A stretch of DNA of 55,260 nucleotides from Acidobacteriota bacterium (GCA_038040445.1 JBBPIG010000034.1:1-55260), one strand, 5' to 3'. Shown: positions 44,155 to 52,736, numbered from the stretch's first letter. Notes: generated by a model from the sequence alone, not told the origin. Numbers and translations are program-made.

Positions 44155-44694
44155 TTGTTCAAGGTCGCGCTTGTCGGAACGCATGGCGTAAACAAAACAA
44201 CTATCGCCTACGAGCTCGCTGGAGTGCTCAAACGCAAAGGCCGAAAGGTAGAATTGCTGACCGAGATAGCTCGCGAGTGTCCGTTTCCCCTAAACGAACA
44301 GGCGACTCGCGAGGCTTATCAATGGATCATAGCGCGACAGGTGCAGCTCGAAATCGAGAAGGCTCCGCGAGCCGATGTGCTTGTATGCGACCGCTCGGTG
44401 CTCGATAACTTTGCCTATTATGCGAGGCGCTACGGAACCAAAGGCGAGGAGGCCGAAGCCCTGGGAATGTATTGCCGCTCCTGGATGCGGACCTATGATT
44501 TGCTGATAAGGCTTCCAGTCACCGAAGCGCTGGCTCCCGACGGATTCCGCTCAACAGACGCGGAGTTTCAGCGAGAGATTGATGTGCTGTGCGATGAACT
44601 GTTCGAGAGCGCTTACACCCAGACGACCCGCCCCGTTTACATTCGAAGCTCACTGTCGGCAAGCGAAATCGCCGAGTCTGTTTTGGCACGATAG
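44155..44694 (+). CDS. Small P-loop NTPase (NadR-like AAA_28 type)
   Basis: 179 residues beginning with TTG at 44155, with GAGGGAG about 7 bp ahead. P-loop KVALVGTHGVNKTTIAYELA, then ADVLVCDRSVLDNFAYYARR as Walker B/lid region and YDLLIRLPV. The layout is that of nucleoside- or nicotinamide-riboside-kinase-like proteins (NadR C-terminal domain, AAA_28), so a small-molecule kinase is likely, but the substrate is unknown. In the P-loop Asn stands before Lys (GVNKTT), where Gly or Ser is more common. It lies 102 bp upstream of trpD on the same strand. Confidence 0.75.
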   Translation: MFKVALVGTHGVNKTTIAYELAGVLKRKGRKVELLTEIARECPFPLNEQATREAYQWIIARQVQLEIEKAPRADVLVCDRSVLDNFAYYARRYGTKGEEAEALGMYCRSWMRTYDLLIRLPVTEALAPDGFRSTDAEFQREIDVLCDELFESAYTQTTRPVYIRSSLSASEIAESVLAR

Positions 44695-44796
44695 AAGGGA
44701 GCACGGCCGTCTCGCCGCGCTGGCCGCCGGTTGGGGGTGCGGGCGGGCGCTCCCGGGTTAACGCCGCCTGCCCTGTCGTGCTAGCGTGGAGCACCC

Positions 44797-45849
44797 ATGA
44801 CGATCAACGAAGCGATCAAGAAAGTTGTCGACCGCGTTGACCTCAGCTCCGAAGAGGCTGAGGCCGTGCTCGAACAAATAATGACCGGGCAGTGCACCGA
44901 CGCCCAGATCGCTTCGCTGCTGACCGCGCTCAGAATGAAAGGGGAGACCGTCGAGGAGCTGACCGGCTTCGCCAGAGTGATGCGCCGAAAAGCCGCGCGC
45001 GTCCAACCCCTCACAACCGTTAGCGCCGAGATCGGGGGAACGGACCGCGAGGCCCTGATCGACACCTGCGGCACAGGCGGCGACGTCAGCGGCAGCTTCA
45101 ACGTTTCGACCGCCGCGGCGTTCGTTGCCGCGGGCGCCGGCGTTCGAGTTGCGAAACACGGCAATCGATCCGTGTCGTCTCAATGTGGGAGCGCCGACGT
45201 GGTCGAAGCGCTCGGCGTCAGAATCGAGCTTCAACCTGATCAAATCGCGCGCTGCATCGACGAAGTGGGAATTGGCTTTCTTCACGCGCCGCTGCTTCAC
45301 GACGCAATGAAGTACGTGGCCATCGCCCGCCGGCAGATGGGCATTCGAACGATCTTCAACATGCTCGGGCCGCTAACGAACCCGGCCGGCGCGAATACCC
45401 AGGTTGTGGGAGTTTACGCCGCCCACTTGACGGAATTGCTCGCCCGCGTGCTGGGCGAACTCGGCAGCTCGCGGGCGCTTGTGGTCCACGGCAGCGACGG
45501 TCTGGACGAGATAACGATAACCGGGGAGAGCAAGATAACCGAGTTGAGAAACGGTGAGCCAAATACTTACTCCGTCGCGCCTGAAGACTTCGGTCTGTCG
45601 CGAGCAACGCTGGCAGAGATTCAAGGTGGCGACGCTCGCCAGAACAGCCAGATTATTCTCGAGGTGCTGCGAGGAGGGCGAGGACCCAAACGCGACATAG
45701 TCCTGCTGAACGCGGCCGCGGCTTTCGTTGCAAGCAGCAGAGTGAGTGATCTAAAAGCAGGAGTAGCCGTAGCGGCTGAATCGATCGACAACGGAAGTGC
45801 GCTTAACAAGCTACAGCAGTTGATTGCGTTTACTAACCAGGCAGGCTAA
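44797..45849 (+). CDS. trpD: Anthranilate phosphoribosyltransferase
   Basis: 350 residues. TrpD joins anthranilate to PRPP, the second step of tryptophan synthesis. PRPP-binding motif DTCGTGGDVSGSFNVSTAAA, the GVRVAKHGNRSVSSQCGSADV segment for substrate binding, GIGFLHAPLLHDAMK and NMLGPLTNPAG are all present, and the length is standard. No other trp gene is in the window, so it is separated from the rest of the pathway, as in several non-proteobacterial phyla. The related thymidine phosphorylases lack these motifs, so the call is firm. A small gap separates it from the convergent PHP gene. Confidence 0.95.
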   Translation: MTINEAIKKVVDRVDLSSEEAEAVLEQIMTGQCTDAQIASLLTALRMKGETVEELTGFARVMRRKAARVQPLTTVSAEIGGTDREALIDTCGTGGDVSGSFNVSTAAAFVAAGAGVRVAKHGNRSVSSQCGSADVVEALGVRIELQPDQIARCIDEVGIGFLHAPLLHDAMKYVAIARRQMGIRTIFNMLGPLTNPAGANTQVVGVYAAHLTELLARVLGELGSSRALVVHGSDGLDEITITGESKITELRNGEPNTYSVAPEDFGLSRATLAEIQGGDARQNSQIILEVLRGGRGPKRDIVLLNAAAAFVASSRVSDLKAGVAVAAESIDNGSALNKLQQLIAFTNQAG

Positions 45850-45876
45850 CAGCGAGCAGCCGGTGCAACTCTGTCT

Positions 45877-46671
45877 TCACCCTCGTCCAAACAGCAACCA
45901 TCTCTTTTTCTTCTGAGGAACCGTGGTAGTCGGGCGCGATGGAATGGGCCTCCCATCGACTACCGCAGCCGGGTTGTCTCCGGCTATCGCGCGAGCATAC
46001 TCCTCGCCGACGATCTGCGCGGTCGCAGCTACTGCCGCCGACATCCCCGGTAGCCTGTTGCGCGTGTTGTGACAGTCGCTGGCGATGAAGTGTATGAGCC
46101 CGTTCTCGAGCATCACGCGGGCCGTTTGTTGGACCCTCTTCCCGAAGTTACCCATGATGGATCCGGTATCCATCTGTCCGAGCACTCCCATCGAAACCAA
46201 TTCGTAAAAACGCTCTGGCTCGGTCATCAGCATAAGGTTGCGCTCAGGGTGCGCGATGATCGGCGTTATCTGATTGCTCATAAGCTCAAACAGCGGGCGC
46301 TCGCTTCCTGGCGGCACGACGGCGTGGGGGAACTCGACCAGCACGTAAGGCCCCCCGGCAATCGTCGGCGCACTGCGTGTCTCGCAGATCTGCTTCACTA
46401 GCGCGTGTGTAAAGCGAAGCTCGCAACCCAGGACTATTTTCGGCTTGTTATCCAGTTGGCGATTCAGTTCATCAACCTTTTCCCGCAGGAAGGCAGGATC
46501 GTGCGTGGTATGAACTCCATCGTGCGTGTGCGGTGTTGCAACCATCACAGCTACGCCGTCATCCGCCGATGCCCGGCACATCTCGATCGATTCATTGAGA
46601 CTGTGCGAGCCATCGTCTACCTCAGGCAAGATGTGACTGTGAATATCGACCATCGTAAGGACTCTCTTCAT
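45877..46671 (-). CDS. PHP-family protein-tyrosine phosphatase (CpsB/CapC/YwqE-like)
   Basis: 264 residues from ATG 46671; ATG 46653 is also possible, while the longest frame starts with TTG. PHP domain with metal ligands in MVDIHSHILPEVDDGSHS, VATPHTHDG, CELRFTH, IAHPERN and ASDCHN. In firmicutes such enzymes dephosphorylate the bacterial tyrosine kinase controlling capsule export. No kinase or polysaccharide genes are nearby, so the substrate is open. The C-terminus ends in a basic tail KKKRWLLFGRG. Upstream lies 650 bp without a recognised gene. Confidence 0.87.
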   Translation of the reverse strand: MKRVLTMVDIHSHILPEVDDGSHSLNESIEMCRASADDGVAVMVATPHTHDGVHTTHDPAFLREKVDELNRQLDNKPKIVLGCELRFTHALVKQICETRSAPTIAGGPYVLVEFPHAVVPPGSERPLFELMSNQITPIIAHPERNLMLMTEPERFYELVSMGVLGQMDTGSIMGNFGKRVQQTARVMLENGLIHFIASDCHNTRNRLPGMSAAVAATAQIVGEEYARAIAGDNPAAVVDGRPIPSRPTTTVPQKKKRWLLFGRG

Positions 46672-46698
46672 ACTACGATAGAAAGCGAGCCTCCACAA

Positions 46699-47349
46699 AC
46701 CGGCAAGATATCACTGATATCACCCGCCTTATCGCCGCCGGCGAACGCGCTCACGAGAGCCCGGCGACACCAAGACCGGCAAGATATGCGTAAGTAAGGT
46801 GCGTGACTCGAAGCAAGTGCGGGCTGGAAAAGGTGGATTGGCGAGCAGACAGGCAGTGCGTTGCTTCCGATGGGCGCGCTGGATTCGACCGTAATTTCCG
46901 ACGACTATCGCCTGGCCTGGGAGCGCAGGCCTCCCTTGCCTGCTTCTCCCCGACATGCGGGTAATTAGTCGAGGACGGCCCGGTTAGTTTTAGGCGTTGC
47001 GCTCAGCCGCGCATCGCGGTGGTTAGCGACGGGTCTCCCAGATGACGCCGCCGCATACTCCTGGATGTTTCATAGCGCTTTGCTCCTTTCATCAACCAAC
47101 CTGTCATCGCGACGTGACTACGCAGTCCGCGCTTTGATCAGGTGAAATGTCTCGCTCGATGAACATACAAAGCCGATGCCGGAAATTAGATAGAAGGGTC
47201 TGCATCCTTAACTCACTCTTAAGTCGACGCTTATGGCGAGCACGTCAGGTTCGCATCGAAGCTTCGCGGAAGATGATTCGGTCAGTCTGATTCGCAGGTT
47301 CGGTCAGATTGATCTAAGTCTGTCGGGGATCAAGTGCGATTCGCTGGGG
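46699..47349. other. Long intergenic region with repeats
   Basis: A 13-bp direct repeat ACCGGCAAGATAT lies at 46699-46711 and 46775-46787. A GC-rich palindromic repeat lies at 46917-46943 (inverted copy of 93-120). A tiny ORF is at 47023-47073. The rest shows no gene. The 130 bp next to the EEP gene, 47220-47349, contain only its antisense frames. Confidence 0.6.
47023..47073 (-). CDS. Possible 16-residue peptide with a strong ribosome-binding site
   Basis: ATG at 47073 is preceded by AAAGGAG with 9-bp spacing. The frame encodes MKHPGVCGGVIWETRR and stops with TAA at 47023. It could be a leader peptide for the PHP phosphatase gene 350 bp downstream or a chance ORF. No precedent is known to me. 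Confidence 0.3.
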   Translation of the reverse strand: MKHPGVCGGVIWETRR

Positions 47350-48594
47350 TTAAGGAATCGCGGATCTTGTTTCGAGGGTCAGATCGGCGACGATCTGATC
47401 GTGGTCGGACAGCGGCAATCCTTCGTGCATAAGACCAGGCACCGTTTGAGCGTTCACACTCGCCGTGCCGGTTTGTTCGTCGATGACCTCACCGGCGCTG
47501 AGCGCTCTGAGTCCGCGTCCCGCCAGCCAGTCCAGGCGAAACTCGAGCAGCAGACCTTCGGGTCCAACTCGACGATTGACCCACCACTTCATCGGGCGAG
47601 GCAATCCGGCGGGATCATCAAGGTTTGAAACTATCGTGCGGCTTGTTGCGCTGCGATCGTTGAAGCCTTGGGTCTCGTATCCGAATCTCGTGAGCTCACG
47701 GATGGCGGGTTCTCTTATCTCGGGGTGACTCAGCCGTTGACGCAGGCAATCCCGATTGCTGTTGAGAATCGTCGCCGTGTTCTTCATCGCGCGAAGCCTG
47801 GTGCCTCGCGCGAAAGTGTGTGTGTTCAGGTCTCCGCCGACTATGGCCGCGCGATTTCGGGGTTGCTCTTCGAGCCGGGCGTCCAATGCCTCGAGCATCG
47901 CCCGCATCTGTCTTGCTCGGCAGCGCGGTGTGTTCACCACGTCGAGGTGAGTGTTGCCCACGGCGAAGCTTGTTCCGGCAATCTCGATATCGATCAAGAT
48001 TCCGATTCGGCCGCCGAGTCGTCTTTCTTTGCTCTCGAAATTGTTCTCGCACCGCGGAAGGCGAACTATCTGAGGCCTCCAGAATGTATGCCTGGTCAGT
48101 ATCGCGTTGCCATGAAGCGACGCCGTGTTCTCGCCGGCGAGGTTCAGTTCATCACCGACTCCTTTCGTCAGCTCGAGATACTCAACGCCGAAAACCGTGT
48201 GAAATGAGAGCGCGCGGCCCAGTTCCAGCGCTACGTTCAAGTTGCCCGACCGCAGCATTCCTTCATCCAGTTCATTGATCAAGAGCAAATCCGCGAACCG
48301 AAGCACCGGATGAGTCTTCAGGACTTCGATTATTCCTTCGAGCCGCGTGCCGCGTTCGACGTTCCACTCGACCACCCTTAGGAACGAGCGCAGCTTCGGC
48401 TTGAGGTCGCTCGCACGGCTGACCCTCGGCTCGTCGAGCAAGCGCTTCAGCTCGGCCTGGTGCTGTCGATAGAACTCCGAGCGCCGAAGCTCATCGAAAG
48501 TGGTAAAGCGGCATAGCTCGGCTACAAGATGTTGATTGCTTGAAGAGATGTTTTGAGGAGTCCCTTTGTCTGTCACCTGAGCGCATCCGAGCAT
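47350..48594 (-). CDS. Endonuclease/exonuclease/phosphatase (EEP) family protein
   Basis: About 414 residues from ATG 48594 (the frame is open to a TTG at 48678). EEP-fold motifs: Asn in VVEWNVERG, Glu in LLLINELDEG, His/Asp in GNTHLDVVNT, Asp/Asn in IVGGDLNTHTF, and the final LSDHDQIVADL with the catalytic Asp-His. The fold covers DNases, phosphodiesterases and inositol phosphatases. A 70-residue helical N-terminus (LVAELCRFTTFDELRRSEFYR...) precedes the domain and is not typical. No signal peptide is evident, although MLGC could be a lipobox if the upstream start were used. It diverges from the DUF2238-like gene. Confidence 0.85.
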   Translation of the reverse strand: MLGCAQVTDKGTPQNISSSNQHLVAELCRFTTFDELRRSEFYRQHQAELKRLLDEPRVSRASDLKPKLRSFLRVVEWNVERGTRLEGIIEVLKTHPVLRFADLLLINELDEGMLRSGNLNVALELGRALSFHTVFGVEYLELTKGVGDELNLAGENTASLHGNAILTRHTFWRPQIVRLPRCENNFESKERRLGGRIGILIDIEIAGTSFAVGNTHLDVVNTPRCRARQMRAMLEALDARLEEQPRNRAAIVGGDLNTHTFARGTRLRAMKNTATILNSNRDCLRQRLSHPEIREPAIRELTRFGYETQGFNDRSATSRTIVSNLDDPAGLPRPMKWWVNRRVGPEGLLLEFRLDWLAGRGLRALSAGEVIDEQTGTASVNAQTVPGLMHEGLPLSDHDQIVADLTLETRSAIP

Positions 48595-48777
48595 AAGCGA
48601 TGGTTTGAAGTCATTGAAGATAGCTTGAAGGAGCAGTGGTGTCCAACTCTCGGTGTCCAACTCCTTTGGGCGAAGCAACCGGCGATTGCTACACGCACTC
48701 TAATGCGCTGCGCGTTTCACATCGTTTTTGGTATGCTCTCGAAACCCAAGAGCTAACCCGCCCTGGTGGGAGTTCCG

Positions 48778-49674
48778 ATGGACAATGTGTCGACCTCAAC
48801 CCCCAAGTCTATCTATCGGCAGATAGAATTCTACGCCTTCTGCGTCATTAGCTTCGCGGCCAAGTCGTTGTTGTTGATCGCGCTTCCATATCGCGAGTGG
48901 CAGGTGAACACGGTTTACACTTGCGCGCTGTTGCTATTCTTCTATTGCTACTTCAGATTTCGACAGGGCTTGCGAGCGCCATTTTTCGTAATCTTGTCAC
49001 TCGGCGCGGCGGTGGCTGTGGATATATTGGGCAACAAGCTCGGATTGTACGGACACCCATTCGGGCCGCTTCGTGACTACGACGAGTTCGCGCACTTTGC
49101 CGGCTCGGGCTTCTCGGCGCTCGCAGCTTTCTGGCTCCTGCGAGCGGGTACGCGAGGGATGGGCTTCAGACTCTCGAGCGGCCTGCTCGGATTCCTTGCT
49201 ACCTCGGTCGCCTTCACCTATTGCGGCTGGTACGAGATTCTCGAGTTGTGGGATGAGTATTATTGGAGTCACTTCGAACGCATTCATTGGTGGTACGACA
49301 CGGCGAATGATCTCTTCTACGATTTCCTCGGGGTCATCGTCTTTATCGCGGCGGCGGCTTTGTTTTTTGGGGCGAAGGAGCGCGCTGCAAGGCAAGCAGA
49401 CGACAGGCTGATTCCTGTGCGGCTGGCGAATCTATTTTCGACGTTGCCGCGGGACCTGCTCGCGTTTTTGGTAACCACTACGGTGTTCGGTCTCTGCGCC
49501 TGGTTTGAGATTCTCAGGATGTTCGACCAGCAATGGTTCGGCAGGATTCACCTGGTTGGGAACCGCGACACGGCAATCAATCTCGAGTGGGAGTTAGCGG
49601 GGTCCATAGTGCTGGGCATCGTGCTATCGACGCTATCCAAGCGCGCGGCTTTGAGGAAAGCTTCGGCGGCCTGA
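48778..49674 (+). CDS. DUF2238-like (YjdF-type) polytopic membrane protein
   Basis: 298 residues from ATG 48778 with GGGAG just ahead. Six to eight hydrophobic helices (FYAFCVISFAAKSLLLIALP, VYTCALLLFFYCYF, FFVILSLGAAVAVDILG, ALAAFWLLRAG, LLAFLVTTTVFGLCAWF). Between them are conserved polar blocks: GPLRDYDEFAHFAGSGF, CGWYEILELWDEYYWS, DTANDLFYDFLGVI, the arrangement seen in DUF2238/YjdF proteins. The acidic and His residues facing the membrane suggest ion or metal handling, but no function is established. It is followed by a good terminator. Confidence 0.8.
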   Translation: MDNVSTSTPKSIYRQIEFYAFCVISFAAKSLLLIALPYREWQVNTVYTCALLLFFYCYFRFRQGLRAPFFVILSLGAAVAVDILGNKLGLYGHPFGPLRDYDEFAHFAGSGFSALAAFWLLRAGTRGMGFRLSSGLLGFLATSVAFTYCGWYEILELWDEYYWSHFERIHWWYDTANDLFYDFLGVIVFIAAAALFFGAKERAARQADDRLIPVRLANLFSTLPRDLLAFLVTTTVFGLCAWFEILRMFDQQWFGRIHLVGNRDTAINLEWELAGSIVLGIVLSTLSKRAALRKASAA

Positions 49675-49693
49675 CGGTCTAAATCGCTGTTGC

Positions 49694-49727
49694 AAGGGCG
49701 AAGCGAGTTGATCGCTCCGCCCTTTTT
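49694..49727 (+). terminator. Rho-independent terminator after the DUF2238-like gene
   Basis: AAGGGCGAAGCGA (49694-49706) pairs with TCGCTCCGCCCTT (49712-49724), one A-C mismatch, loop GTTGA, followed by TTT. It lies 20 bp past the stop codon. Confidence 0.85.
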
Positions 49728-49775
49728 GCGCTTGTCCACAGGCTGGTGCGCACCTCGGTAACATCCGTTCAGCAA

Positions 49776-50573
49776 TCACGCGTCAAAGTACATCGAGAAC
49801 TCGATCGGGTGCGGACGCATCCGAACCGGGTTGATCTCGTGCCCGCGTTTGTAATCGACCCAGCGCTCGATCAAGCCTTCGCTGAACACGTCGTTCGCAA
49901 GCAGGAAGTCGTAGTCGCTCTCGAGCGCTTGCAGGCTCTCCTCTAGCGAGCCCGGCATCGATGGAACATCCTTCAGCTCTTCAGGCGACAGATCGTAAAT
50001 GTCTTTGTCGAGCGGCGGGCCCGGATCGATTCGATTCTGAATCCCATCAAGGCCTGCCATCAGCATCGCCGAGAACGCCAGATAAGCATTGCACGATGGA
50101 TCGGGCGGGCGGAACTCCAGCCGCTTCGCTTTCGGGCTCTGCGAGTACATCGGTATGCGCACGGCGGCCGAACGGTTCCGGCTCGAATAAGCCAGGTTGA
50201 CCGGAGCTTCAAACCCCGGCACCAGCCGCTTGTAGCTGTTCGTTGTAGGCGCGGCGAACGCCGCAATCGCGCGAGCGTGTTTCAGCAATCCGCCGATGTA
50301 GTGAAGCGCCATCTCCGATATGCCGGCATAGCGGTCGCCGGCAAACAACGGTTTGCCGTCCTTCCAGATCGACTGATGGCAGTGCATGCCGTTGCCGTTG
50401 TCGCCGTAGATCGGCTTGGGCATGAACGTCGCCGCTTTGCCGGCAGCGAGCGCAGCATTCTTCACAGTGTATTTGAAGACCATCAGATTGTCGGCGGTCG
50501 TCAGTGTGAATCTGACGTCCACAAATTCGACCCCGTGCTCGGCCGCGAACTTCAATGCAGCTTCTGAGCTCAT
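49776..50573 (-). pseudogene. glnA: Glutamine synthetase with a large internal deletion
   Basis: 265 codons in frame, against about 470 in type I GlnA. ATG 50573 has GGAGG ahead. Residues 1-23 ([23 protein letters not shown]) match the normal N-terminus, then the sequence jumps to [19 protein letters not shown] and continues normally through [54 protein letters not shown] to the end. About 210 residues are missing, including the beta-grasp and the strands with metal ligands Glu129, 131, 212 and 220 (E. coli numbering). The enzyme should be inactive. The join lies in DVRFT, a motif resembling IDLRFxT ahead of ADNLM in intact enzymes, so recombination between short repeats is likely. An assembly collapse is possible. 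Confidence 0.88.
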
Positions 50574-50586
50574 AGGTCCTCCGTAT

Positions 50587-50667
50587 GTAGCGTAGACTGT
50601 CCAGTCTGCGCGTGCTTGCGAGTTGAGCCCGACCCAGGACATGCGCAGACTGGACAGTCTACGCTAC
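50587..50667. repeat. Perfect 25-bp inverted repeat upstream of glnA
   Basis: Arms 50587-50611 and 50643-50667 are perfect inverted copies with a 31-nt loop. Each arm itself contains the near-palindrome AGACTGTCCAGTCT. It begins 14 bp upstream of the glnA start codon, so it lies in the leader or promoter. Confidence 0.93.
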
Positions 50668-50725
50668 CCTTTTTCGTTTCGGGCTACCGTTGCCTTTTGT
50701 TTGTGTTTGTTTGCCAAAAAGAGCG

Positions 50726-50826
50726 CGGCGGCCAGCTTACCAATTTCGGGGTACTGGTTTCGGTTTTAGATTGCGGGGGCTATCCAATCCAAAACCTGCA
50801 ACCCAAAATTGGTAGGCTGACCGCCG
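50726..50826. repeat. Imperfect 25-bp inverted repeat upstream of the LysR gene
   Basis: Arms 50726-50750 and 50802-50826 match at 22 of 25 positions. An inner pair GGTTTTAGATTG / CAATCCAAAACC extends the stem. It lies about 100 bp ahead of the LysR start, between divergent genes, and could be a mobile palindrome or a regulatory site. Confidence 0.75.
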
Positions 50827-50924
50827 TGTCACGTACCCTTTTACTCCAATGATTCGGATTTGTAAAATCTATTCTTTCTATGCTAGCTATAACGTTTGGT
50901 TATCCGTGCAAGAGGTCGCTCGAT

Positions 50925-51866
50925 ATGGAGTTATGGCAACTTGAAGTGTTCACGGCGGTGGCCGGCGAGAAGAGTTTTTCGCGAGCCGGTCAGAAGCTGG
51001 GGCGCACGCAGCCGGCTATAAGCTCTACGATCAAGCTTCTCGAAGGGGAGTTGGGCGAGCCGCTTTTCGACCGAATGGGCAAGACCATTCGGCTCACCTC
51101 CGCAGGCGAGTTGCTTTCCGAGTATGCGAAGCGATTGCTCAGGCTTCGAGAAGAAGCCGTGCTGGCGATTGGAGAACTGCAGGGCTTGAATCGCGGAACG
51201 TTGCGCCTTGGCGCGAACGAGACGACTTGTCTTTACCTGCTGCCGGAAGTTCTGTCCGCGTTCACCCAGGCCTACCCGCAGGTGCAGGTCGACATCCATC
51301 GCGCGATCACTCGCTCTATCAGCGAAAGAGTCGTTGACGGCTCGCTGGATTTCGGAATAGTGACGCTGCCGATCAAGAACGCGCGGCTCCAGGTGATGAC
51401 GATTCACAAGGACGAGCTGGCCTTGATAGTCGGTCCATCGCATCGGCTTTGGGCGAGACGCTCAGTGCAGATGCGCGAGCTTGAAGGCGAACCGTTCATT
51501 CTTCATCGTGTCGGCACGACCACGCGCGAGCGATTGGTGAAACACTTCGGCGAGGGCGGGGTGAAGATCAAAGTCACGATGGAGCTTGCGTCGATCGAGA
51601 CCATCAAACGATTCGTGTCGATTGGTATGGGGATCTCGATTGCCCCGCGGTTGTGCATCTCCAAGGAGATCGAGGAAGGCACCCTGCGAGCGCTCACGAT
51701 TCGCGACGCGCGGTTCCAGCGAAAACTCGGATTGATCTACAACAAGGACCGATATCAATCGCAAGCCGCTCGCGCGTTCCTCGAAATCATCTCGGCTAAG
51801 CAATCGACCCCGAAGGCGAAAGGAAAGGCTTCGAAAGAAACAGGCCCGTTTTTGATCGCTCGATAG
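50925..51866 (+). CDS. LysR-family transcriptional regulator
   Basis: 313 residues from ATG 50925, where the family begins (MELWQLEVFTAVAGEKSFSR). N-terminal winged helix with AGQKLGRTQPAISSTIKLLE and a coiled linker, then a LysR substrate domain (LRLGANETTCLYLLPEVLSA, DFGIVTLPIKNARLQVMTIH, MELASIETIKRFVSIGMGIS). It resembles CysB/CysL/CbbR-like members. The divergent neighbour is the glnA remnant, and the space between has two palindromes, so control of a nitrogen gene is conceivable but not shown. The tail KQSTPKAKGKASKETG is basic and low-complexity. Effector unknown. Confidence 0.93.
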   Translation: MELWQLEVFTAVAGEKSFSRAGQKLGRTQPAISSTIKLLEGELGEPLFDRMGKTIRLTSAGELLSEYAKRLLRLREEAVLAIGELQGLNRGTLRLGANETTCLYLLPEVLSAFTQAYPQVQVDIHRAITRSISERVVDGSLDFGIVTLPIKNARLQVMTIHKDELALIVGPSHRLWARRSVQMRELEGEPFILHRVGTTTRERLVKHFGEGGVKIKVTMELASIETIKRFVSIGMGISIAPRLCISKEIEEGTLRALTIRDARFQRKLGLIYNKDRYQSQAARAFLEIISAKQSTPKAKGKASKETGPFLIAR

Positions 51867-51921
51867 GCGCCGTGACTTCAAAAGATCTGCCCGAGAGCCG
51901 CCTATACAAGTTGGCGGGGAA

Positions 51922-52401
51922 CTACGGACAACGGAGATGCTGGTCTTTTCCGGCTGGTCCATAAAGAAAGGTCTGCACCATGCCTTCATATACCATCAAT
52001 GTCAAACCTTCTTCCTCATTTTCATAAGATATTTCGGCTTCTATATGTCCCTTTTGGCCTTTCTTAAACTTACTTTCGTCTATTTTGAGGTCGGATAGCC
52101 GAGTATTTGGCTTTGGATAAACCGTTATCCATACGACCGTGCCAGGCGGGACATTCCAGATGCCTCGACCGCTCTTGCAGTCACCGGGCGAATAATTAAA
52201 GTGCACATTTACATCGTCCAAGTAGTACGAGCATAAGCTTTGAATGCAGTCACCCTTGTTAGCGGGAGGGCCTAGCAGCCGCTCAACGTCTGCGCGTGTT
52301 GAGTACAAGGGTACGATGCCACGCCATCCTTTAGCTTTTGAAGATCCATCCATAGAGAATCCCGAAGTGAGAAGTAAAAAGATTGCCATAACGCTCTTCA
52401 T
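51922..52401 (-). CDS. Secreted small protein, paralog of the gene at 52737; candidate RHS immunity or accessory protein
   Basis: 159 residues with an N-terminal signal (VMAIFLLLTSGFS). Begins after cleavage with KGWRGIVPLYSTRADVERLL, then SLCSYYLDDVNVHFNYSPGD, WITVYPKPNTRLSDLKID and a final AGKDQHLRC. Two Cys pairs may form disulfides. It is about 60% identical by eye over its length to the first half of the next protein. GAGGAA lies 5 bp ahead of the ATG, and a frame ending in SGFWYKILRKYCQYEE stops 1 bp before it, a remnant of an RHS 3' end. This mirrors the arrangement at 53612. Function is unknown; immunity is inference. Confidence 0.7.
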   Translation of the reverse strand: MKSVMAIFLLLTSGFSMDGSSKAKGWRGIVPLYSTRADVERLLGPPANKGDCIQSLCSYYLDDVNVHFNYSPGDCKSGRGIWNVPPGTVVWITVYPKPNTRLSDLKIDESKFKKGQKGHIEAEISYENEEEGLTLMVYEGMVQTFLYGPAGKDQHLRCP

Positions 52402-52402
52402 T

Positions 52403-52624
52403 TTATTCCTCGTATTGACAATATTTCCTTAGAATCTTATACCAAAATCCGCTAGCGAAAAACGGACAGTAACCCACTCCTTCTTCCGGCGTGCGGGCCT
52501 GCGGGACGTACCAGCTTAAGGGGGTGATCTTGAGAAGCCGGGGCGTACAATCAACGTTCGTTATGATGTAGACGCAACCGACGTGACATGGTTTTCTGGT
52601 GGCGCGCTCTGTTGTCTTCAGAGG
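52403..52624 (-). pseudogene. Remnant of an RHS-type 3' end
   Basis: An open frame without a start codon ends at 52403 with SGFWYKILRKYCQYEE. The RHS gene at 53624 ends SGFWNKILSKNCR, encoded by nearly the same DNA (AGCGGATTTTGG shared). Upstream codons of the frame show no similarity to the intact RHS tail, so the match is limited to the end. The rest of the 335-bp gap shows no gene. Confidence 0.45.
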
Positions 52625-52736
52625 TCATAACCCGCCGTTATCGGCACGACACCTGATCTGTGACGGTAACTGTGCTCTGGTTGATTCTTCAGTGTAGGGT
52701 CTAGCAGCGGATTCTTCCTATGCCCACTACGACCGT

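Noticed and set aside
47233-47628. Plus-strand ORF overlapping the EEP gene
   Set aside because: Overlaps conserved EEP C-terminal motifs in antisense; no ribosome site.
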